Origin: Anaerolineae bacterium | GTDB lineage: Bacteria; Chloroflexota; Anaerolineae; Aggregatilineales; Ch27 | Reading direction: 5' to 3' | Length of the DNA stretch: 64,000 nt | NCBI GenBank assembly: GCA_013178165.1 | Contig: JABLXG010000009.1 | Coordinates: 1-64,000 of the forward strand | Part shown: positions 8,054 to 17,475 of the stretch, in pieces | Numbering within the stretch: position 1 is the first letter of the stretch | How the letters are laid out: every line of letters starts with the position of its first letter | Program-made: the position numbers and the translations under genes | Notes under the pieces: generated by a model | What the model was told of the DNA's origin: nothing | Databases searched by the model: none | What the model saw: only the letters and a program-made list of their open reading frames with translations

Positions 8054-9187
8054 CTACTTCTCCAGCGCCGCCTTGACCTCATCCGGCAGCCAGATGGCCT
8101 CGTCGGTCTCGGCATCGAAGAGGTGCATGTTAGCCATATCAAAGGCGACGCCCATGCGCATACCCACGCGGGCACTGGTGCGCGGATCGAGACGGCCCAG
8201 GAAGGTCTTGCCGTTGCTCTCGAAGTAAACGATCATCTCGTTACCCATCTGCTCGACCACGTCGACATTGGCTTCCACGATGGCCGTCTGAGTTTCGGGA
8301 GGCTGGTAGTTGGGATCGTGAATGTTCTCCGGGCGCATACCGAAGATCACCGGCTTGTTCTTGTAGGCGGTATAGCGGCTCTCGTACTCGGCAGGGACGG
8401 TAACCTTGAAGATATCCGATTCCACTACAAGCCTGCCATCTTCTTCCTTAAGAACGGCATCGAAGAAGTTCATCGATGGGCTGCCGATGAACCCGGCAAC
8501 AAACCGGTTGCGCGGATGACGGTAAAGATGCGACGGGGTGTCGAGCTGCTGGAGCACACCAGCATTGAGGACGGCGATGCGGGTACCCATCGTCATAGCC
8601 TCAACCTGGTCGTGCGTGACGTAGATGAAGGTGGTGCCCAGGTTCTGATGCAGCTTCTGGATGAAGGCACGGGCCTCAACACGCAGCTTGGCATCCAGGT
8701 TGGAAAGCGGCTCGTCCATAAGGAATACGGCAGGCTCACGGACGATAGCACGGCCGACGGCGACACGCTGACGCTGACCACCGGAGAGCTGGCGCGGACG
8801 ACGGTCGAGCAGTTGCTCGATGCCAAGCTCCTTGGCGGCACGACGCACGCGCTCGTCAATGAGCGCCTTGGGCGTCTTGCGCAGCCGGAGGCCGAACGCC
8901 ATGTTGTCATAGACCGTCATGTGCGGGTAAAGCGCATAGCTCTGGAACACCATGGCGATGTCGCGGTCCTTCGGCGCGACATTATTCACCACGCGGTCCC
9001 CGATGAGGATCTCACCTTCGGTGATTTCCTCTAGGCCGGCGAGCATCCGCAGACTGGTGGACTTACCGCAACCCGACGGGCCGACGAGCACCAGGAATTC
9101 CTGGTCGGCGATGTTCAGGTTGAGGTGAGAGACCGCCTCCGTGTCGCCAAAGCGCTTCGTCACGTTCCGAAACGTCACACTTGCCAC
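8054..9187 (-). CDS. ugpC: Sugar-type ABC transporter ATP-binding protein (MalK/UgpC/MsmK family)
   Basis: Cytoplasmic ATPase of CUT1-type carbohydrate importers, 377 residues. Walker A is 'GPSGCGKST' near residues 36-44, the signature is '[14 protein letters not shown]' and Walker B '[17 protein letters not shown]'. The C-terminal third is a regulatory/TOBE region with 'IFGMRPENI', as in MalK and UgpC. The start is GTG at 9185-9187, preceded by AAAGGAG at good spacing. No sugar permease or binding protein is adjacent, so it may be a shared multitask ATPase like MsmK. The neighbouring peptide permeases belong to a different ABC class and are unlikely partners. The symbol is a family label. 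Confidence 0.88.
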   Translation of the reverse strand: MASVTFRNVTKRFGDTEAVSHLNLNIADQEFLVLVGPSGCGKSTSLRMLAGLEEITEGEILIGDRVVNNVAPKDRDIAMVFQSYALYPHMTVYDNMAFGLRLRKTPKALIDERVRRAAKELGIEQLLDRRPRQLSGGQRQRVAVGRAIVREPAVFLMDEPLSNLDAKLRVEARAFIQKLHQNLGTTFIYVTHDQVEAMTMGTRIAVLNAGVLQQLDTPSHLYRHPRNRFVAGFIGSPSMNFFDAVLKEEDGRLVVESDIFKVTVPAEYESRYTAYKNKPVIFGMRPENIHDPNYQPPETQTAIVEANVDVVEQMGNEMIVYFESNGKTFLGRLDPRTSARVGMRMGVAFDMANMHLFDAETDEAIWLPDEVKAALEK

Positions 9188-9236
9188 AGCTTCTCTCCTT
9201 TATGCACATTGGCTAAATAAAAGGTTTGCTGCATTT

Positions 9237-9265
9237 AGTATATGCAGATTTGTGCTACACGCCAA
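9237..9265 (-). promoter_or_regulatory. Promoter of the ugpC-type ATPase
   Basis: On the minus strand TTGGCG (9265-9260), a 17-bp spacer and TATACT (9242-9237) lie about 50 bp before the GTG start. Confidence 0.6.
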
Positions 9266-9332
9266 CATTTGATCGCCCCCAGGGGCCATCTGACGATGAT
9301 TTTAAGGAAATTGCTCCTGCGCGGTATGACAA

Positions 9333-10862
9333 TCAGTGCAGAAAATGCCGGATTCCGGTGAAGACCATAGCAATGCCAGCGGAATCAGCAGCCTCAATCA
9401 CGCTGGCGTCACGGATAGAGCCGCCGGGCTGAACGATCGCCGCAACGCCGGCCTGTGCCGCGAGTTCCACGACATCAGGGAAAGGGAAGAAAGCGTCCGA
9501 TGCCAGCACTGCTCCCACGCTTCTAGCGCCTGCTTTCTGTATAGCCAGCTGGGCCGCATCCACCCGGCTGGGCAGGCCGCCGCCTACGCCAACCGTAGCG
9601 CCAGGCTGAGCCAGAACAATCGCGTTAGATGGGACAAACTGCACACATTTCCAGGCAAAGTGCAGGGTTAGTGTCTCTTCAGGCGTGGGTTTGCGTTTGG
9701 TGACAATCTTCCAGGTAGCATCAGCCGGATCGCCGGGATCGATTGTCTGCGCCAGAAAGCCCCCCCGGATGCTGCGCAGGCTCAAGCGGTCTGGCCGCGA
9801 GAGGGGAAACATCCGAACCAGCCTGCAATTCTTGCGCGAACGTGCAAGCGCCTCAACAGCAGAGGGAGCGAAATCTGGAGCGGCTATGGCTTCGATAAAG
9901 AGATCATTTAGCGCCACGACCAAGGCGTCATCCACCATGCGGTTGACCGCGATGACTCCCCCGAACGCCGAGATGGGATCGGAAGCCAGGGCCTGTCCAA
10001 AGGCCAGGGCAATCGTGTCATTGGTGGCAATACCGGTGGGTGACTGATGCTTGACGATCACGGCAGTTGGATCACTGAAGGCTTCAGCTGCTCGCCAAGC
10101 TGCATCGAGATCAAGGAGATTGTTGTATGAAAGTTCCTTGCCGCTCAGTAGTTCCCCACCCAGTGGTTGGGCGTCTGGGTGCAAGCCATAGAAAGCAGCG
10201 TCCTGATGCGGGTTTTCGCCATAACGTAACTGGCTAACCCGGAAGAGGCTCAGCGATAGCGAGTCGGGCAGGTGTTCCAGCGCAGACGAGTCAGCCTGCA
10301 GGAAGGCGTGAATGGCGGTATCGTAGTTCCTGGTATAGGCAAAGGCCTTTACAGCCAGTTCACGGCGAACTTCAGATGGGATCTCACCAGCCGTGCGGAG
10401 AAAGGCGCTGATTTGCCCGTAGTCTTGCGGGCTGGTGACCACCGCCACACGCTGGAAGTTCTTGGCCGCGGCGCGAATGAGAGCGACACCACCGATATCG
10501 ATATTTTCGATGGCCTCTTCAAGCGTCACCCCGGCGCGCCTTATGGTGCTTTCAAAAGGATAGAGATTACAGACAACCATGCTGATGGGCGCGTAACCAT
10601 GACGTCGCAAGTCTTCCATATCCTCTTCGGTGTCCCGCGCGAGAATTCCAGCATGAATGGCTGGATGAAGGGTCTTGACCCGGCCACCGAGCATGGCCGG
10701 TAGACCGGTTACAACCTCCACCGGGACAACGGCCAGACCCTGGCTGCGCAAGACATCAGCAGTTCCGCCGCTGGCAATGAGGTCCCAGCCCAGTTCGGAC
10801 AGAGTTTGAGCAAAAGGGAGAAGATCAGTTTTATCGGAAACACTCAGGAGCGCGCGTGGCAT
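9333..10862 (-). CDS. purH: Bifunctional AICAR formyltransferase / IMP cyclohydrolase
   Basis: Catalyses the last two steps of de novo purine synthesis. The protein is 509 residues from the ATG at 10862; the upstream in-frame start lacks support. The N-terminal MGS-like cyclohydrolase domain opens with '[18 protein letters not shown]'. The C-terminal transformylase domain carries '[14 protein letters not shown]', where the usual KHxNPCG-type motif keeps the catalytic Lys-His but has Ser and Thr at the Asn and Cys positions. '[13 protein letters not shown]' and the C-terminal 'FTGIRHFLH' are standard. It stands alone and is divergent from a small unknown gene. Confidence 0.95.
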   Translation of the reverse strand: MPRALLSVSDKTDLLPFAQTLSELGWDLIASGGTADVLRSQGLAVVPVEVVTGLPAMLGGRVKTLHPAIHAGILARDTEEDMEDLRRHGYAPISMVVCNLYPFESTIRRAGVTLEEAIENIDIGGVALIRAAAKNFQRVAVVTSPQDYGQISAFLRTAGEIPSEVRRELAVKAFAYTRNYDTAIHAFLQADSSALEHLPDSLSLSLFRVSQLRYGENPHQDAAFYGLHPDAQPLGGELLSGKELSYNNLLDLDAAWRAAEAFSDPTAVIVKHQSPTGIATNDTIALAFGQALASDPISAFGGVIAVNRMVDDALVVALNDLFIEAIAAPDFAPSAVEALARSRKNCRLVRMFPLSRPDRLSLRSIRGGFLAQTIDPGDPADATWKIVTKRKPTPEETLTLHFAWKCVQFVPSNAIVLAQPGATVGVGGGLPSRVDAAQLAIQKAGARSVGAVLASDAFFPFPDVVELAAQAGVAAIVQPGGSIRDASVIEAADSAGIAMVFTGIRHFLH

Positions 10863-10903
10863 GGAAATTATTCCTTGTGGTCTATACAGGCGCAAAGCGG
10901 CTA

Positions 10904-10932
10904 TTGCTACCGGGGACGCAGTTCACTAGAAT
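10904..10932 (+). promoter_or_regulatory. Promoter for the small protein at 10977
   Basis: TTGCTA (10904-10909), a 17-bp spacer and TAGAAT (10927-10932) lie 45 bp before the start codon. Confidence 0.55.
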
Positions 10933-10976
10933 AAAGCTGTTTGCGGCTGCCACCTGTTTATGGCGAAGGAGCCAAA

Positions 10977-11282
10977 ATGACGGCGGAAACGATTCGCAGA
11001 AAGCGCGATGCCAAAGTAGTCCCGCACCTCCAGCAATATGCACCGGTATGGCTGGAAAGCGAGAGACTGACGGCTGACAAAGAAGAAATCCTGTTTAATG
11101 TGGTCTTTTTTCATCCCTCCTATGGCTGGGTAAGCAGGCGCTACCGCTACGACTCTTTCAACGATGTGCTGTATCACAAAGGACAGCGTAAGCTGAGCGA
11201 AGCGGAAGTGCTCACCCTGCTGGAAAAAGAACCCTATATTGACACGGTGCAGTCCAACATCCCGAATTCATACGGCGGTTAG
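10977..11282 (+). CDS. Small conserved-looking protein of unknown function
   Basis: Not recognised. A 101-residue soluble protein, basic at the N-terminus and rich in Tyr and charged residues ('FHPSYGWVSRRYRYDSFND'), with no signal peptide, membrane segment or cysteine motif. The chosen ATG has AAGGAG about 6 bp upstream; a longer in-frame start at 10941 has none. A promoter-like pair lies just upstream, so it is probably a real monocistronic gene. Its 3' end overlaps the convergent glycosyltransferase by 15 bp. Confidence 0.7.
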   Translation: MTAETIRRKRDAKVVPHLQQYAPVWLESERLTADKEEILFNVVFFHPSYGWVSRRYRYDSFNDVLYHKGQRKLSEAEVLTLLEKEPYIDTVQSNIPNSYGG

Positions 11283-12563
11283 CGGTCTGCGCGAGTCTGG
11301 CACAGGCGTCGGTAAACTGGCGAAAATCTCCAGCAGGCGCTCGGCTATCAGGGGCCAGGCATATTCCTGGGCGACTTGCCGCGCGTTCTGGCTCATACTG
11401 GCGCGCAGATCAGGATGCTTCAGGATGCTAAGGATACGCTGGGCAAGCGCCTCTGGCTCCCGCACAGGCACATGAAAGCCCGTATAACCGTCGCGAATCA
11501 GGTAGGCCAGACCGCCAACTTCTGAGGCAATCACCGGTGTCCCACAGGCCATAGCTTCCAGAGCGACCATTCCAAAAGACTCATAATCCGACGGCATAAT
11601 CAGGGCCTCAGCAGCGTTATAGTAGTAACGCAGCCGGTCCTGATCCCTGGCGCCAATAAAGCTAACCAGACCATGCAGCTGTAACTCCTGTTGCATGGCC
11701 TGTAGACGGCTCAACTCTGAATCAGGTTCTTCGGCTTCAGCGAGGTCACCGCCAATAATTGTTACATCAACATTCCTCAGGGCTTCTGGGTGATGGCTGC
11801 GGATCAGTTCAACCGACTGCAGCAGGGTCTCAATGCCTTTTAGCTTTTCAATCCGTCCAACAAAAAGCAGCATGCGATGTTGCGGCGGAATACCGATAGC
11901 AGTCTTGGCGACGGCCTGATCCATCGGCTGGAAGTGTGTCAGGTCTACCCCCGGGGGTACGATCCGGATCTTCTGACGAGGGGCCTGGTAAAGCCAGAGC
12001 ATCTGGGCACGTTCGGCAGGCGTTGCCGCGATGAGCACATCAGCCCAGGACATAATATCGGTTTCGGTAAAGACCCGGATATCCCGCAACTGGCGTGATG
12101 ACTCTGTTTGTTCGCCAGCAATACGATTCTTCATGTGGCCCAGAGTGTGAAACATCTGGGCCACTGGCACACCCCAGACGGCCCGCAGGGCATGAGCTAC
12201 CCAGCCGCTCAGCCAATAGTGACTGTAGATGATGTCGTAATGGAAGTGGTTATCTGCCACGTAGGTCAGTGTATTGTCCACAAACTGGGGCAGGTGCGGG
12301 TAGACGGCAGTAGTCTCCAGCGGCGTCTCAGGACCAGTAGGGACGTGGATCACCCTCACGCGATCAGCGAGCGTATCGTTAATATGCGGCTGGCAGGGGT
12401 CCTGGCTACGCGTGAAGATGTCCACGGCTATGCCCTGCCGGGCGAACTCGCGGCTGAGATCGCGGACGTAGACGTTCATGCCGCCAGTCTTCTTGCCGCC
12501 AAGTGTGGCCAGAGGGCAGGTATGCACACTGAGCATGGCGATACGCTGGATGGTTCTAGCCAT
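11268..12563 (-). CDS. Glycosyltransferase family 4
   Basis: Retaining GT-B glycosyltransferase, 431 residues. The N-terminal acceptor domain has the 'GGKKTGGMNVYVRDLSREF' loop, and the C-terminal donor domain has 'LLFVGRIEKLKGIETLL' and the EX7E motif 'ESFGMVALEAMACGTPVIA'. This set resembles MshA and sucrose-phosphate-synthase-like GT4 enzymes. Mycothiol is not expected in this lineage and no mshB/C/D is nearby, so a role in glycolipid or polysaccharide synthesis is more plausible. It lies 3 bp after the FemAB-like gene and is almost surely co-transcribed with it. Confidence 0.9.
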   Translation of the reverse strand: MARTIQRIAMLSVHTCPLATLGGKKTGGMNVYVRDLSREFARQGIAVDIFTRSQDPCQPHINDTLADRVRVIHVPTGPETPLETTAVYPHLPQFVDNTLTYVADNHFHYDIIYSHYWLSGWVAHALRAVWGVPVAQMFHTLGHMKNRIAGEQTESSRQLRDIRVFTETDIMSWADVLIAATPAERAQMLWLYQAPRQKIRIVPPGVDLTHFQPMDQAVAKTAIGIPPQHRMLLFVGRIEKLKGIETLLQSVELIRSHHPEALRNVDVTIIGGDLAEAEEPDSELSRLQAMQQELQLHGLVSFIGARDQDRLRYYYNAAEALIMPSDYESFGMVALEAMACGTPVIASEVGGLAYLIRDGYTGFHVPVREPEALAQRILSILKHPDLRASMSQNARQVAQEYAWPLIAERLLEIFASLPTPVPDSRRPLTAV

Positions 12564-12566
12564 GAC

Positions 12567-13571
12567 TTACGCCCGTTGTGCTCTGAGCAGGAAAACCTGC
12601 GTATCCTGACCGCCTAACTGATACTTGTACGTTTCATCTCCCCGGAGAAAATCGAAGACTTCACGCCCGCTTTCAATAGCATGGCGAATGCAGTAGGCCA
12701 GCAGCACAATCCCCGCGCTGTAGTTGCCATACTGCGCTACATCCTGGCCGGAGTTGTAAACCAGAATACGGTTGTTGTAGTCCAGGTTAAAATAAGCTGC
12801 TGCAGGCTCGCCATTGATGGTCAGGAAGCAAAGCTTCAGCCACCCTGCCACATAGAGGCGTGGAATGATCAAGCGGAAGAATGTCGCGTTCAGGGGATCG
12901 GCCAGAAACGCGCTCTTTTCCGGTGTGCTGGCGGCCATAAGCCGCAAAAATGTGTCCGTTTCAGCCTGAAGATCATGGCGGGAATCGACGATATACCAGT
13001 CAGCCTGCTCGCTCACACGACGCATTTTGCGCCTCAGTTCATGGCGCTGCTTCTTGTTGAGCAGGCTAAGGTAATCGTCCCACGTTTCCGGCAGGTGGAT
13101 AACCGGGCAGACTTCCTGCAGGGAAACCTGTGTGGCAAAGCCCCTGGCTTCCAGCAGCGGAGGCAACTGTTCAAGCAACAGCGATCTAGCCGGAATGTTA
13201 CACAGTTGGAGCGCGACATCGCGCATATGCGGACTGGAGACATGGTCAGCCAGAGCATTCAGAAAGCTCTCAGCATACTCTGGCTTCACGATGATGTCCA
13301 GGTAATCGGTAACATCCACGCAACCAATGGTGCGGATGACGCTCTGGTTGTCGCGGTGCTGAATGAACCAGGGGGCGATGGCAACCACGTCGCCATCATC
13401 GGTTTTCCCGACGACGACATGCAATTCCCCTGGATGGTAGGCTTCCCACCAGGTTCGTTGCCATTCCAGTGTCAAAAAAATCAGGTTGTTGTGGCTATGC
13501 TGGAGAAGCGTATTCCAACAACTGGCCAGTTCAGTGAAAACGCTGTCATTAGTCCGGATGTCGAGTTTCAA
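12567..13571 (-). CDS. FemAB/CelD-like GNAT-fold acyltransferase
   Basis: 334-residue cytoplasmic protein of the GNAT-type 'BioF2-like/CelD' acetyltransferase group. The C-terminal half has the family pattern: 'KQRHELRRKMRR' near residues 168-180, then 'GEPAAAYFNLDYNNRILVYNSGQD' (quoted in two parts: GEPAAAYFNLDY and NNRILVYNSGQD), and 'FDFLRGDETYKYQLG' near the end. Relatives are linked to exopolysaccharide synthesis or to aminoacyl transfer to cell-wall precursors. Being first in a two-gene operon with a GT4 enzyme supports a surface-glycan role. The acyl donor and acceptor cannot be told from sequence. Confidence 0.8.
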   Translation of the reverse strand: MKLDIRTNDSVFTELASCWNTLLQHSHNNLIFLTLEWQRTWWEAYHPGELHVVVGKTDDGDVVAIAPWFIQHRDNQSVIRTIGCVDVTDYLDIIVKPEYAESFLNALADHVSSPHMRDVALQLCNIPARSLLLEQLPPLLEARGFATQVSLQEVCPVIHLPETWDDYLSLLNKKQRHELRRKMRRVSEQADWYIVDSRHDLQAETDTFLRLMAASTPEKSAFLADPLNATFFRLIIPRLYVAGWLKLCFLTINGEPAAAYFNLDYNNRILVYNSGQDVAQYGNYSAGIVLLAYCIRHAIESGREVFDFLRGDETYKYQLGGQDTQVFLLRAQRA

Positions 13572-13821
13572 GGGTGCAAATCCTGAGCGAAACTTACGGT
13601 CACAAGAATCGCTTCTGACAAAAGATGATCAGGCGCAGAGGCAGATGCGGGGAGATGGTCGAAGTGATGCCCGCCGCGCCACACGTATTATAGTCGCCGT
13701 TCGCCCCTCGATCAAAATCGGCGCGATCCGGCAGGGAATCCTCATCTATGTCTCATGTTCAGGCGGTAGAACAGAAGTGCCAGCGTTTCGCCGTGATTTG
13801 CGGGTTCGAACGGTCAAGGGC

Positions 13822-14460
13822 ATGATCATAGCCAGTATGAGGATAGCACGCAGGTATTTGATGGTTTGGCCTGTCGCTGTAGCTGTTGTTTTAGCTCTGG
13901 CGCCGCTGTTGTTACGCAGCCTGGTGCTGGCACGGTATGCGCCGCGAATCGCCGAGGGACCGCCGCCCGGAGGTGGCTACCGGACCGCGATTGTGTTTGG
14001 CGCGGCGGTGCGCCAGGGACAGCCCACAGCAGTGCTGCGCGATCGCCTCGATACAGCCATTCAACTTTATCAGCTTGGCCAGGTCGATCGTCTGGTTATG
14101 TCCGGGGATGGCCGCACGGCTGATTATAACGAGCCTCAGACGATGGCCCGTTACGCTCAGGCGCATGGTGTGCCACCAGAAGCCATCATCGTTGATCATC
14201 AGGGATTGCGTACTTATGAAACCTGTTATCGGGCCAGATTCGTATTCGGGTTGGACAGGGTTGTCCTGATCACCCAGAACTTTCACCTGCCACGTGCCCT
14301 GTTCACATGCGATCTGCTGGGCATTGATGCAGTAGGTGTGTCGGCAGATCGGCGAGCGTATAGCAACGCTCGCTGGTACGATCTGCGCGAACTGCTGGCG
14401 TTGCCGGTCGCCGCCTGGGATGGCATTCTGCATCGAATCGCCGACAGAGTCAGTGGTTGA
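13822..14460 (+). CDS. SanA/YdcF-like DUF218 membrane protein
   Basis: 212-residue protein with one N-terminal membrane helix (about residues 12-35) and an extracytoplasmic DUF218 domain: 'TAIVFGAAVRQGQP', 'VMSGDGRTADYNEPQTMA', 'TYETCYRARFVFG' and 'VLITQNFHLPRALFTC'. SanA and YdcF relatives act in envelope integrity and are thought to handle peptidoglycan or lipid-linked precursors; the exact reaction is unsettled. The start is uncertain: ATG at 13822 has AAGGG too close, ATG at 13837 has it too far. It is divergent from the glycan genes. Nothing else is seen in the 250-bp gap upstream. Confidence 0.85.
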   Translation: MIIASMRIARRYLMVWPVAVAVVLALAPLLLRSLVLARYAPRIAEGPPPGGGYRTAIVFGAAVRQGQPTAVLRDRLDTAIQLYQLGQVDRLVMSGDGRTADYNEPQTMARYAQAHGVPPEAIIVDHQGLRTYETCYRARFVFGLDRVVLITQNFHLPRALFTCDLLGIDAVGVSADRRAYSNARWYDLRELLALPVAAWDGILHRIADRVSG

Positions 14461-14572
14461 AGATAGCGGGTTGAACAAGGCGAAGTGCGCGAAGAGCGGG
14501 GAAAGGGCGATGGCATTGTGGCAGGATTGGGCCAGCCAGTTATAATGACGCTGTTTGCCCGGAGTCTGGCGG

Positions 14573-15934
14573 ATGATGGCCGATAAGATCACATGTCCAA
14601 TCTGTGATACTGCTCTCCCGGCAGCGGCTAGAGAATGCCCGGTATGCGGGGCTTCCCTTGCCGGCAGGGCAAAACCTGGCAGCAAAGTAGCACGCTCCTT
14701 CGATGGCAGAAAGATACTGCCGGGTGGCGCCTATGACTCTGATCAGGGTGAAGATGACCTGTACGCCCCTGATATACTTGGATTCCCGTGGTGGAGTCTG
14801 GTCGGGTCAGGGATGTTTGTCATGCTTCTGGTTGTGGCGGTGATACTTCTGGCAGGCGCGTTAGGCCGAGGAACTGGTTCAGCATCTTCTGCGGCACCCG
14901 GAAGGCCAACGGCTATCCCAACACTGGCCGGGGGCGGGCAGCCAGGATCGGGAGTGACAGCGTTACCAACCCTGTTCCTGCCGACGCTGACACCTACCGA
15001 TACGCCCACACTGACGCCATCGCCGACTGAGACACCCGGCCCCTGCGAACAAACAGTAGGGCAGGGGGATACCCTGATCATGCTGGCGACTCGTTGCGGA
15101 CATCGTGACCTGGATGTCATCGACGAAATCCTGCGGATTAACGGCCTGCGATCCGCTGAGAGTCTGCAACTCGGTCAGGTTATTCTCATCCCCTGGCCGA
15201 CACCCACACCCGGTCCGACAGCTGAGGCTCCGTCTTCAGACTCCGGGAGTGAAAGCAGTCTTGATCTGACGGCATTCGGTGGCGCCAGGGATGCCGGAGC
15301 ATTTACTCCGATCAGCGAAGTCATCCCGACAGCAACACTTCAACCCGGGGTGATGTGGTACACCGTGCAGCCACGGGAGACGATCATTGAGATCGCCCTG
15401 AAATTCGATGCCAATGTGGAGATTCTCTCCCAGCTTAACCCCGAGGTGACGTTCTCGCAGTGCGACTTTGGCGAGGACTTTGGCGGGGCCAGTTGCATTG
15501 TGCAACTCTACGAGGGGCAACGGCTGCGTGTGCCTGCGCCAACGCCAACCCCAACACTATCCCCGACGCCTTCTGGCAGCGAGACCCCGACTCCAACGCC
15601 AACACCGACATTCAACGCACCGGCCCTGTACTCCCCCGGGGATCGCTATCTGTTTCGCGCCAACGAAATCGTGACCCTGCGCTGGACTGCATCCGGTATG
15701 CTTGGCCCGGGAGACCTGTATCTGGTCACAGTAACTGATGATACGCTAAAAACCACCTATACCCTGTCATCCCGTGAAACAATGGTTATCCTACCGGATG
15801 AATGGCGACCTGCGGATGGGCAGCGGCATCAGTTCACCTGGAAGGTCGCCGTGGGGCCTGCTGACAGCCGTGGCGGACTGGCTTCCGTTACTTTCAGTAC
15901 GCCAACCCGCCAGTTCTTCTGGGATAGCCCATAA
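14573..15934 (+). CDS. Membrane-anchored LysM protein with zinc ribbon
   Basis: 453 residues. The N-terminus is a short cytoplasmic zinc ribbon, CPIC near residues 8-11 and CPVC near 23-26. One membrane helix follows around residues 75-100, then Thr/Pro linkers and two LysM modules, 'QTVGQGDTLIMLATRCG' and 'YTVQPRETIIEIALKF'. After a second linker the C-terminal domain begins with 'LRWTASGMLGPGDLYLV'. LysM binds peptidoglycan or GlcNAc polymers. The same C-terminal domain recurs in the next gene. The start was chosen for GGAG 8 bp upstream. A zinc ribbon on a LysM protein suggests the cytoplasmic face has its own binding role. Confidence 0.85.
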   Translation: MMADKITCPICDTALPAAARECPVCGASLAGRAKPGSKVARSFDGRKILPGGAYDSDQGEDDLYAPDILGFPWWSLVGSGMFVMLLVVAVILLAGALGRGTGSASSAAPGRPTAIPTLAGGGQPGSGVTALPTLFLPTLTPTDTPTLTPSPTETPGPCEQTVGQGDTLIMLATRCGHRDLDVIDEILRINGLRSAESLQLGQVILIPWPTPTPGPTAEAPSSDSGSESSLDLTAFGGARDAGAFTPISEVIPTATLQPGVMWYTVQPRETIIEIALKFDANVEILSQLNPEVTFSQCDFGEDFGGASCIVQLYEGQRLRVPAPTPTPTLSPTPSGSETPTPTPTPTFNAPALYSPGDRYLFRANEIVTLRWTASGMLGPGDLYLVTVTDDTLKTTYTLSSRETMVILPDEWRPADGQRHQFTWKVAVGPADSRGGLASVTFSTPTRQFFWDSP

Positions 15935-15945
15935 GGAACGCCTTT

Positions 15946-17022
15946 ATGCGTACATCGCGTACATCATTGCTGGCTGTACTTGGTTGCGCGTTATTGTTGG
16001 CGGGCTGTAACTTTGCCCTGGCTGTGGAGACGCCGCCAGTACCAACCGTGTCTCCGACAGCTACTGAACAGGTGGTGCCCTTGGTGACTGCTACGGCGAC
16101 TGCCACGCCACCACCAATCGCTCAGATCACCCCCGCCAGCACACCAACACCGGTAACGCCTTCGGCTACCCCCACAATCACCGACACACCGGGGCCGTAT
16201 GAGCATGTGATCCAGCCGAATGATCAACTCATTGCGGTAGTGCAGCAATACGGGCACTTTTCCCTGGATGTGTTGAGCGTTGTGGTGACGATGAACCCGA
16301 ACGTGCCAAACCCGGACCGGCTGCCACCCCCTGGATCGGTGATCCTGATCCCACGTCCCACCGCTTCGCCTACACCTCCGGGCGGTGAACTCACAGCTAC
16401 GGTCATCGCTCGCAATCCTCCCAGCGCTACACCGCCGTTGCTGACAATGATTCACACGGTTCAGGAGGGTCAGACCATCATCGGGATTGCTCTGCAGTAC
16501 AACACCACGATGGCCATTCTGGCTGAACTGAATCCTCAGTTGTTCTGGTTTGGTTGCGATTTCACGATCGCCAGTGGCGGGGAGAACTGCAATCCGCAGT
16601 TGAGCATTGGCCAGGAGCTGGTAGTACCTATGCCAACCCCAACGCCTACGCTCTCACCCACACCGTCCGGTTTTGAGACACCTACGCCAACCCCCACGCC
16701 CGGCCCGGTCCGGCTGTTGTGGCCAGCAGCAGGCAGCATCATTGCTGGAGGCCCTTTGACCCTGCGCTGGGTATCGGTAGGCGTGCTGCAACCCGATGAG
16801 CTGTATCAGGTGACGGTGACGGATACGACGCGTGGTGTCGTGTACACGGAATTTACGCGGAACAACGCATTAACGCTGCCTGCTAACCTGCAGCCAACGG
16901 ACACGCTGGCACATCAGATGATGTGGGAAGTCGAAGTCGTACGGGTGGGTAATGACAACGTAGCCTTCCGGGTCGGCGCTGTTGGAGAACAACGGCCGTT
17001 CCAGTGGACTGCCGCACCCTGA
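15946..17022 (+). CDS. LysM lipoprotein, paralogue of the preceding gene
   Basis: 358 residues with a lipoprotein signal peptide (lipobox 'LLAGC', cysteine near residue 22). Thr/Pro linkers separate two LysM modules, 'HVIQPNDQLIAVVQQYG' and 'HTVQEGQTIIGIALQYN'. The C-terminal domain, 'LRWVSVGVLQPDELYQVTV', matches that of the upstream protein. It starts 11 bp after the upstream stop, so the pair forms an operon. The two proteins differ mainly in anchor (transmembrane versus lipid), suggesting duplication followed by different tethering on the cell surface. Confidence 0.87.
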   Translation: MRTSRTSLLAVLGCALLLAGCNFALAVETPPVPTVSPTATEQVVPLVTATATATPPPIAQITPASTPTPVTPSATPTITDTPGPYEHVIQPNDQLIAVVQQYGHFSLDVLSVVVTMNPNVPNPDRLPPPGSVILIPRPTASPTPPGGELTATVIARNPPSATPPLLTMIHTVQEGQTIIGIALQYNTTMAILAELNPQLFWFGCDFTIASGGENCNPQLSIGQELVVPMPTPTPTLSPTPSGFETPTPTPTPGPVRLLWPAAGSIIAGGPLTLRWVSVGVLQPDELYQVTVTDTTRGVVYTEFTRNNALTLPANLQPTDTLAHQMMWEVEVVRVGNDNVAFRVGAVGEQRPFQWTAAP

Positions 17023-17047
17023 GAGCAGGCCTATCTTCCGCCAGAGG

Positions 17048-17404
17048 CTATGGCGCAGCCGGGGTAGGGGTAGCCACAGTCAAGCTGAATCGCTGCGATG
17101 CACCAAGCGGCACGACGACCTGGCCGCGATATTCGCCTGAACACTGATTTCCTGCGCCGGGAGTGTTCCCGGCCGAGTAATCGATGTAGTAGGTATAGCT
17201 GACATTGGGCTGTACGTCGACGGTAAGAGTCTCGCCAGCTGTTACCGCATAGATTTCAGTGACGCCGGTCTGGTCGTTGGTCAGTTCGACACGAATGCTG
17301 CTGCAGACCGTCTGGTTGTCGAAGATAACCGCTGTGCGACCTGCACATGCCGACAATAATATCAGGCTGATCAACACTGCCACAGCGACTTTGATCTTCG
17401 GCAT
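17048..17404 (-). CDS. Small putative lipoprotein of unknown function
   Basis: 118 residues with a signal peptide ending in the lipobox 'LLSAC' (cysteine near residue 20). The mature part has two cysteines, 'QTVCSSIRVELTN' and 'NQCSGEYRG', possibly a disulfide, and a beta-rich pattern ending in a Thr/Pro tail. A good GGAGG lies before the ATG. It follows mutL on the same strand after a 71-bp gap, but no functional link is evident. Family not recognised. Confidence 0.75.
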   Translation of the reverse strand: MPKIKVAVAVLISLILLSACAGRTAVIFDNQTVCSSIRVELTNDQTGVTEIYAVTAGETLTVDVQPNVSYTYYIDYSAGNTPGAGNQCSGEYRGQVVVPLGASQRFSLTVATPTPAAP

Positions 17405-17475
17405 TTCTTGTGGCCTCCTCGCATCACCCGTACTACGTCCCGGATCATAGATGTGAAAGGACAGGCTGAGCAGGG

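Noticed and set aside
7922-9034. Long plus-strand open frame opposite the sugar-type ATPase gene
   Set aside because: It is the antisense of a clear MalK-type gene, with no ribosome site and no recognisable domains. It results from GC-rich codon bias.
11268-12563. MshA (mycothiol glycosyltransferase)
   Set aside because: The motif pattern is shared by many GT4 enzymes, and no mycothiol genes are nearby, so only the family is called.
12681-13586. 301-codon plus-strand open frame
   Set aside because: Antisense to the FemAB-like gene, which has the family motifs and operon context.
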